Source: Mycolicibacterium sp. CBMA 226 (GTDB taxonomy: Bacteria > Actinomycetota > Actinomycetes > Mycobacteriales > Mycobacteriaceae). Taken from it: 55,328 bases of DNA. The position numbers were made by a program, and so were the translations under genes. The notes below the pieces were generated by a model that saw only the letters and a list, made by a program, of their open reading frames with translations, was not told where the DNA came from and made no database searches. The stretch is taken from contig NZ_VTGY01000031.1 in NCBI RefSeq assembly GCF_009729075.1, positions 1-55,328 on the forward strand. The letters run 5' to 3'. Each line of letters opens with the position of its first letter. Within the stretch, counting starts at the first letter, position 1. This document shows, piece after piece, positions 51,431 through 55,328 of the stretch.

Positions 51431-52252
51431 TTGGCGGCGCTGGGCTATGGCATCAGCGATTTCGTCGGCGGTATCGCGGCACGGCGCGTAGCGGCACTGC
51501 GGGTGGTGCTCGTTTCGTATCCCATCGCCGGCGTGCTGCTGACGGTGATGGCGTGCGTTGTCGGCGGCCAGGTTTCGTCGACCGCGGTGATGTGGGGCGT
51601 CCTGTGCGGCGTTCTGCAGGCGTTCGGCATCTGGTGGTTCTACGCCGCGTTAGGTTCCGGACCGATATCCGTCGTCTCACCGCTGACCGCGATCCTGGTG
51701 TCGGCAGGGCCGATTGGCGTCGGCGTCGCCATGGGAGAGCGGCCCAGCGGGGTGGCGATCGCCGGGATCGCGCTGGCATTGGTTGCGGTAGCGCTGGTCA
51801 GTGCCCAGGCCACCGATGAGGACGAGACACCGCACCGGTTCACCCCCAAGGTCGCCTGGCTGACCGTCGGCTCCGGGCTGACGTTCGGGCTGAGCTTCGC
51901 CGTCATCCATCAGGTGCCGCACGAGGCGAAGCTCTGGCCATTGGTGTTCGCGCGCTTCGCGGCCACCGCGGTGGTCATGGTCGCCGCGCTGGTGACCGGC
52001 AATTTCGCTCTGCCACGCGGCATTCCGCTGAAGCTCGCACTGTTCGCGGCGGGCCTCGACGTCACCGCGAACGTGGGGATGCTGTTGGCGCTGCAGGCCT
52101 CGATGCTGTCACTGGCGAGCGTGCTGATCTCCCTCTATCCGGCGGCGACCGTCGCCCTGGCCATGGTGCTGCTCAAGGAGCGGGTGCGGGCCTGGCAGGC
52201 CATCGGCATGGCACTCGCCCTGGGCTCGGTCGCGATGATCGCCGCCGGGTAG
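51431..52252 (+). CDS. EamA/DMT-superfamily transporter
   Basis: This protein is about 273 residues with around ten membrane helices in two EamA halves (GYGISDFVGGIAARR at the start, LASVLISLYPAATVALAMVLLKERV near the end). It probably exports a small metabolite. The start is unclear. TTG at 51431 is the first accepted start codon, but the first helix reads naturally from LTGVLLALLAALGYG, which would need CTG at 51407 overlapping the smpB stop (CTGA). Confidence 0.75.
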   Translation: MAALGYGISDFVGGIAARRVAALRVVLVSYPIAGVLLTVMACVVGGQVSSTAVMWGVLCGVLQAFGIWWFYAALGSGPISVVSPLTAILVSAGPIGVGVAMGERPSGVAIAGIALALVAVALVSAQATDEDETPHRFTPKVAWLTVGSGLTFGLSFAVIHQVPHEAKLWPLVFARFAATAVVMVAALVTGNFALPRGIPLKLALFAAGLDVTANVGMLLALQASMLSLASVLISLYPAATVALAMVLLKERVRAWQAIGMALALGSVAMIAAG

Positions 52253-52261
52253 CCGGCTGGA

Positions 52262-52669
52262 CTAGAGCTGATTGATCCGGATCAGGTTGCCCGACGGATC
52301 GCGAAATGCGCAGTCGCGCACGCCGTAATCCTGGTCGGTGGGTTCCTGCAGGACGTCCGCGCCGGCGGCTTCCAGGCGGGCGAACAGCGCATCCAGGTCA
52401 TCGGTGGCCAGCGTGATGGCGCCGTAGGAGCCCTTGGCGATCAGTTCCAGGATGGTGCGGCGCTCGTCGTCGGTGATGCCGGGGTCGGCCGCCGGTGGGT
52501 GCAGCACGATCGACGTGCCCGGCTGCCCGGGCGGGCCGACGGTGATCCACCGCATGTCTTGGTAGCCAACGTCTTTGCGCACCTCGAAGCCGAGGTCGTC
52601 GCGGTAGAACTTCAGCGCGGCCTCGGCGTCGGTGTGGGGAAGGAATGCGTAGTGAACGGAGATGTCCAT
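52262..52669 (-). CDS. VOC-superfamily (glyoxalase-like) protein
   Basis: This 135-residue protein has two beta-alpha-beta-beta-beta repeats (YAFLPHTDAEAALKFYRDDLG; ITLATDDLDALFARLEAAGADV, each in pieces) and ends FRDPSGNLIRINQL with the metal-ligand Glu position taken by Arg. The start at 52669 is used. The longer frame lies across the AraC-type gene. It is 20 bases downstream of that regulator, a common AraC-VOC pairing. Substrate unknown. Confidence 0.82.
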   Translation of the reverse strand: MDISVHYAFLPHTDAEAALKFYRDDLGFEVRKDVGYQDMRWITVGPPGQPGTSIVLHPPAADPGITDDERRTILELIAKGSYGAITLATDDLDALFARLEAAGADVLQEPTDQDYGVRDCAFRDPSGNLIRINQL

Positions 52670-52689
52670 GCCCGTCACGCTAATGGCGA

Positions 52690-53124
52690 TTAGTGGGGCG
52701 GCGCTTCTTGATTCCTGATCGGTCTGGTGATCTGACGCGCCAAGCAGGCGGGAATGCCGTCGGCCGCCTGCGAGTGATCGCGGCGGTACACGCTCGGCGC
52801 CACGCCGACCAGTTCGGTGAACCGGGTGCTGAACGTGCCCAGCGATGAAAAGCCAACGGCGAAGCAGACATCCGTCACGCTGAGGTCGCCGCGCCGCAGC
52901 AGCGTCATGGCCCGCTCGATACGGCGTGTCATCAGGTACGAATAGGGCGATTCGCCGTAGATGCGCCTGAACTCCCGACTGAGGTGACCGGCCGACATGT
53001 GCGCGCCGCGTGCCAGGTCTTCGACGTTCAACGGCTTGGCGTACTCGCGGTCGATGCGGTCGCGCACTTTGCGGATCACCGTGATGTCCCGCAGGCGCTG
53101 TGCTTCGGCCCGGTCGTCCTCCAT
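52690..53124 (-). CDS. AraC-family regulator
   Basis: This 144-residue protein is little more than the two helix-turn-helix motifs of an AraC DNA-binding domain (LNVEDLARGAHMSAGHLSREF and VTDVCFAVGFSSLGTFSTRF, in pieces). It has no separate ligand domain. It probably controls itself and the VOC gene behind it. Divergent from the gene at 53206 with an 81-base shared upstream region. Confidence 0.85.
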   Translation of the reverse strand: MEDDRAEAQRLRDITVIRKVRDRIDREYAKPLNVEDLARGAHMSAGHLSREFRRIYGESPYSYLMTRRIERAMTLLRRGDLSVTDVCFAVGFSSLGTFSTRFTELVGVAPSVYRRDHSQAADGIPACLARQITRPIRNQEAPPH

Positions 53125-53205
53125 GCGGCCATCGTCGCATGACCAATTTGGGACGCATCGCGCAATTCGCTGCCCGGGCCGGTCGGCTCGTCGTACGGTC
53201 AGCCG

Positions 53206-54060
53206 GTGAGCAGCTCAACGCGACCCGTCACCGTCCTCGAGAAGTCCGACGTCTTACCCGCCCTCTTCGGGGTGTGGGACGACCTGGACACACTGTTGTC
53301 CACCATTTCCGAAGCCGAACTGCTGACCACGCAGACCGAGCTGCCCGGCTGGCATGTCCGCGATGTGGTCGCGCACATCATTGGCACCGAGCTGATGCTC
53401 AAGGGTGAGCCGGTGCCGGAGGCCGACATGGACGTTTCCGAACTCGACCACGTGCACAACCCCATCGGCGTGATGAACGAATGCTGGAACCGGTCGATGG
53501 CTGCGCTCTCGAGCGCCGAGCTGTTGGAGAAGTTCCGCGCCGTCACCGACGACCGGCGGGCCACCTTGACCGCGATGTCGGACGAGGAGTGGAACACGCC
53601 GACGATGACGCCGGCCGGGCAGGACAGCGTCGGTCGCTTTATGCGCATTCGGACTTTCGACTCCTGGATGCACGAGCAGGATATCCGCGAATCCGTGGCG
53701 CGCGTGGCGTCGGACGCCGCGTTGCAGAAGCCGGAAGCGCGGCTCTCGCTCGACGAGATCGAGACGATGATGGGCTTCGTCATCGCCAAACGCGGGGGAG
53801 CGCCGGCCGGATCGCGCGTCGAGATCCAATTGACCGGTCCCATGGCGCGCACCATCCGGGTTGCCGTCGACGGCCGCGCGGCCGTGGTGCCCGACTTCGG
53901 CGGCGCCGAACCGACGACGGTGATCCGGATGGACGGCTGGCAGTTCACGCGGCTGTGCGGCGGGCGGCCATTGGGCGCGGTCCGTTCCGTGGCCATCGAA
54001 TTCGAGGGTGACGTCGAGGTCGGGCAGCGCATCGTCGAGAACCTCGGTTACGTCGTCTGA
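53206..54060 (+). CDS. Maleylpyruvate isomerase-family (mycothiol-dependent, DinB-like) protein
   Basis: This 284-residue protein has the N-terminal DinB-like helical domain, with TELPGWHVRDVVAHIIGTE (a metal-binding His in the WxVRDVVAHI segment) and a second His in RIRTFDSWMHEQDIR. The C-terminal domain is the SCP2-like or MDMPI-C type. This is the family of mycothiol-dependent maleylpyruvate isomerases and related enzymes. The start is GTG at 53206. M. tuberculosis has a similar protein (Rv3099c, as I recall) between smpB and ssrA, which fits this position. Confidence 0.75.
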   Translation: MSSSTRPVTVLEKSDVLPALFGVWDDLDTLLSTISEAELLTTQTELPGWHVRDVVAHIIGTELMLKGEPVPEADMDVSELDHVHNPIGVMNECWNRSMAALSSAELLEKFRAVTDDRRATLTAMSDEEWNTPTMTPAGQDSVGRFMRIRTFDSWMHEQDIRESVARVASDAALQKPEARLSLDEIETMMGFVIAKRGGAPAGSRVEIQLTGPMARTIRVAVDGRAAVVPDFGGAEPTTVIRMDGWQFTRLCGGRPLGAVRSVAIEFEGDVEVGQRIVENLGYVV

Positions 54061-54113
54061 CCTGGTGGTATCGGTGGCTCCGGATATTCAGTGGAGCTTG
54101 TCGGAGCTACCGG

Positions 54114-54119
54114 TATGAT
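54114..54119 (+). promoter_or_regulatory. -10 element of the tmRNA promoter
   Basis: TATGAT lies 34 bases before the mature tmRNA 5' end. No convincing -35 lies 16-18 bases upstream. A small hairpin GCCGA-AAG-TCGGC (54131-54143) lies in the leader, which RNase P and other nucleases would remove. Confidence 0.5.
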
Positions 54120-54152
54120 GGAGTGTCCTGCCGAAAGTCGGCGGGGGTGCGA

Positions 54153-54521
54153 GGGGCTGAACGGTTTCGACTTCGCGCATCGAATCAAGGGAAGCGTGCC
54201 GGTGCAGGCAAGAGACCACCGTAAGCGTCGTTGTAACCAATTAAGCGCCGATTCTCATCAGCGCGACTACGCCCTCGCTGCCTAAGTAGCGACCGCGTGT
54301 CTGTCAGACCGGGAGCGCCCTCGGCCCGGACCCTGGCATCGACTAGAGGGACCCACCCACGGGGCCGGTCGCGGGGCCCGTGGGGACATCAAACAGCGAC
54401 TGGGATCGTCATCTCGGCTTGTTCGCGTGACCGGGAGATCCGAGTAGAGGCATAGCGAACTGCGCACGGAGAAGTCTTGAGGGAATGCCGTAGGACCCGG
54501 GTTCAATTCCCGGCAGCTCCA
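54153..54521 (+). ncRNA. ssrA: Transfer-messenger RNA (tmRNA)
   Basis: The 369-nt RNA starts GGGGCTGAACGGTTTCGAC and ends with the T-arm GGTTCAATTCC and the acceptor strand CAGCTCC plus discriminator A. The ends pair as a tRNA-Ala-like acceptor. The terminal CCA is not encoded (CTC follows) and must be added. The internal tag frame at 54247-54285 encodes ADSHQRDYALAA then TAA, the tag I recall for M. tuberculosis. With SmpB (50907-51410) it rescues stalled ribosomes and tags the nascent chain for proteolysis. Several pseudoknot-forming GC stems are visible after the tag frame (for example CCACGGGG near 54357 and CCCGTGG near 54377). Confidence 0.96.
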
Positions 54522-54526
54522 CTCGA

Positions 54527-54566
54527 GAATCGCAGGCCAGAGTACTTTTGCTCTGGCCTGCGATTC
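54527..54566 (+). terminator. 16-bp hairpin terminator after tmRNA
   Basis: The arms GAATCGCAGGCCAGAG (54527-54542) and CTCTGGCCTGCGATTC (54551-54566) are perfectly complementary with the loop TACTTTTG. A short T-run (GTTTCG) follows. It begins 6 bases after the tmRNA 3' end. Confidence 0.85.
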
Positions 54567-54603
54567 GTTTCGTCAACGTCTCGCCAAGCCGGGAGGTGCG
54601 ATC

Positions 54604-55200
54604 ATGCACGATCCGATGAGTTCGCGTTTGATCGCGGAGGCTCTCAATCACCTTCGAGGTGAACTGCATCCGGCGATCTTGAATCACAGCGTCCGCGTCC
54701 ACCTGATCGCCTCGCACCTTGGTGCAGAATCTCTCGACGCAGACGACCAATTGGCGCTGGCCGTCGCCTCCTTGTTCCACGATTCCGGTACCGCCGAGAT
54801 CTACAACGGCGACCTCCGATTCGAAGTCGAGGGTGCAAACGCAGCAGTGCGGTTCCTGCACGCGAGCGGATACGAACGGCTCGCCACGACCGTGTGGCAG
54901 GCGATCGCACTGCATACTTCGCCGGGGATCGCAGAGCACATGCAGCCGGTGATCCGTTACACGCGTCTCGGCGTGCTGGAAGACTTCGGGCACGGAATCG
55001 TCGAGGTGCCTGACAGGTCTGAGCTGGATATGGCGCTCGCCAAATATGACCGCTTGGACATTGAGGAAGTGCTTGGTCGAGCGGTCGTCTCCCAGGCGCT
55101 CAGGAACCCAGCCAAGGCGCCCACGGCATCGTGGCCGGGCCAACTGCTCGCCGCTCACGTAGCGGACCCCGACAGACCGGGCATCAATCCCGCGTTCTAG
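54604..55200 (+). CDS. HD-domain protein (putative phosphohydrolase)
   Basis: This 198-residue protein has an HD domain: His28 (AILNHSVRVH), the HD pair at 59-60 (LFHDSG), a further His in ALHTSPGIAEH and a later Asp region, which form a divalent metal site. Such domains hydrolyse phosphate esters, often of nucleotides. A ribosome binding site GGGAGG lies 7 bases before ATG. The TAG stop coincides with the CTAG at which the IS element starts, and the frame appears complete. Base use is less GC-biased than its neighbours, and it lies right after the ssrA 3' end, so it may be acquired. Confidence 0.7.
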   Translation: MHDPMSSRLIAEALNHLRGELHPAILNHSVRVHLIASHLGAESLDADDQLALAVASLFHDSGTAEIYNGDLRFEVEGANAAVRFLHASGYERLATTVWQAIALHTSPGIAEHMQPVIRYTRLGVLEDFGHGIVEVPDRSELDMALAKYDRLDIEEVLGRAVVSQALRNPAKAPTASWPGQLLAAHVADPDRPGINPAF

Positions 55201-55328
55201 GTGTGATGTCCAGGGAGGTTGGTCAGTCGGGTGACCGGCGGCTGGCCTCCGAGGGCGGAGTGGGCTCGGTGGTAATTGTAGAAATGCAGCCAGCCTGGTA
55301 GCGCTGTGTTGCGTTCTTCTGTCGATTC
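55197..55328 (-). mobile_element. IS481-family element, 3' end with transposase C-terminus (partial)
   Basis: On the minus strand the frame reads ESTEERNTALPGWLHFYNYH, then RAHSALGGQPPVTRLTNLPG, then HHT and stop. This is the characteristic C-terminus of an IS481-family transposase (the YN-x-HRxHSALGG-x-PP motif with the last catalytic-core segment). The stop TAG is completed by the CTAG target at 55197-55200. The terminal repeat (from 55201) equals the one at the left end of the window. The N-terminal part lies beyond the window. Confidence 0.88.

Noticed and set aside
54095..54100. TTGTCG as the -35 box of the tmRNA promoter
   Set aside because: It is only 10 bases from TATGAT, too close for a SigA promoter.
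1..55328. Composite transposon bounded by two direct IS481-type copies
   Set aside because: The interior is core chromosome (nuo, ftsEX, smpB, ssrA, prfB). Equal 128-base IS stubs are better explained by contig breaks at a repeat.

Overview
The window is chromosomal DNA from a mycobacterium, most likely a fast-growing species (Mycolicibacterium type). The evidence is high GC content, an antigen 85 mycolyltransferase, a complete yrbE-mce lipid importer operon, a 14-gene nuo operon, and the block fprA / prfB / mscS-like / Pro-rich protein / ftsE / ftsX / smpB / ssrA, which follows the order known from Mycobacterium tuberculosis. The tmRNA-encoded tag reads ADSHQRDYALAA, which I recall as the M. 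tuberculosis tag.

Layout. 1-128: end of an IS481-family element. 129-2935: two Mce-associated membrane proteins, an MmpS-like secreted protein and an unrelated secreted protein on the other strand. 2936-13084 (minus): mceF-E-D-C-B-A, yrbEB, yrbEA and a TetR gene. 13328-29061 (minus): an SRPBCC gene and nuoN to nuoA. 29255-29677: a degenerate receiver-domain protein. 29724-39230 (minus): a catabolic cluster with flavin monooxygenase, homogentisate-dioxygenase-like protein, alpha/beta hydrolase, CaiB CoA-transferase, HMG-CoA-lyase-like protein, TetR, acyl-CoA dehydrogenase, APH-fold kinase and DUF6285 protein, with a second TetR upstream. 39520-40509: antigen 85. 40634-43300: fadE23/fadE24 pair. 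43456-44232: hisN. 45086-46474: fprA. 46624-51410: prfB to smpB. 51431-54060: DMT transporter, VOC/AraC pair and a mycothiol-dependent-isomerase-like protein. 54153-54521: tmRNA. 54604-55200: HD protein. 55201-55328: the opposite end of the same IS type.

How the genes fit together. The mce block encodes a trans-envelope lipid importer (YrbEAB permease plus six MlaD-domain proteins and accessory Mas proteins). The nuo block encodes proton-pumping NADH dehydrogenase. The catabolic cluster contains, in order, acyl-CoA dehydrogenase, APH-type kinase and a small DUF6285 protein joined by 4-base overlaps. This matches the LvaC/LvaA/LvaB logic known from levulinate catabolism, in which a 4-hydroxyacyl-CoA is phosphorylated and the phosphate then eliminated. 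Here it is joined to ring-hydroxylation and ring-cleavage type enzymes, so I read it as an uncharacterised route that takes an aromatic or cyclic substrate to 4-hydroxyacyl-CoA intermediates. This is the most interesting part of the window.

Both window ends stop about 128 bases inside the same IS element, so the window is probably a complete assembly contig that breaks at repeated IS copies. All calls are made by eye from sequence and remembered family features. No search was run.
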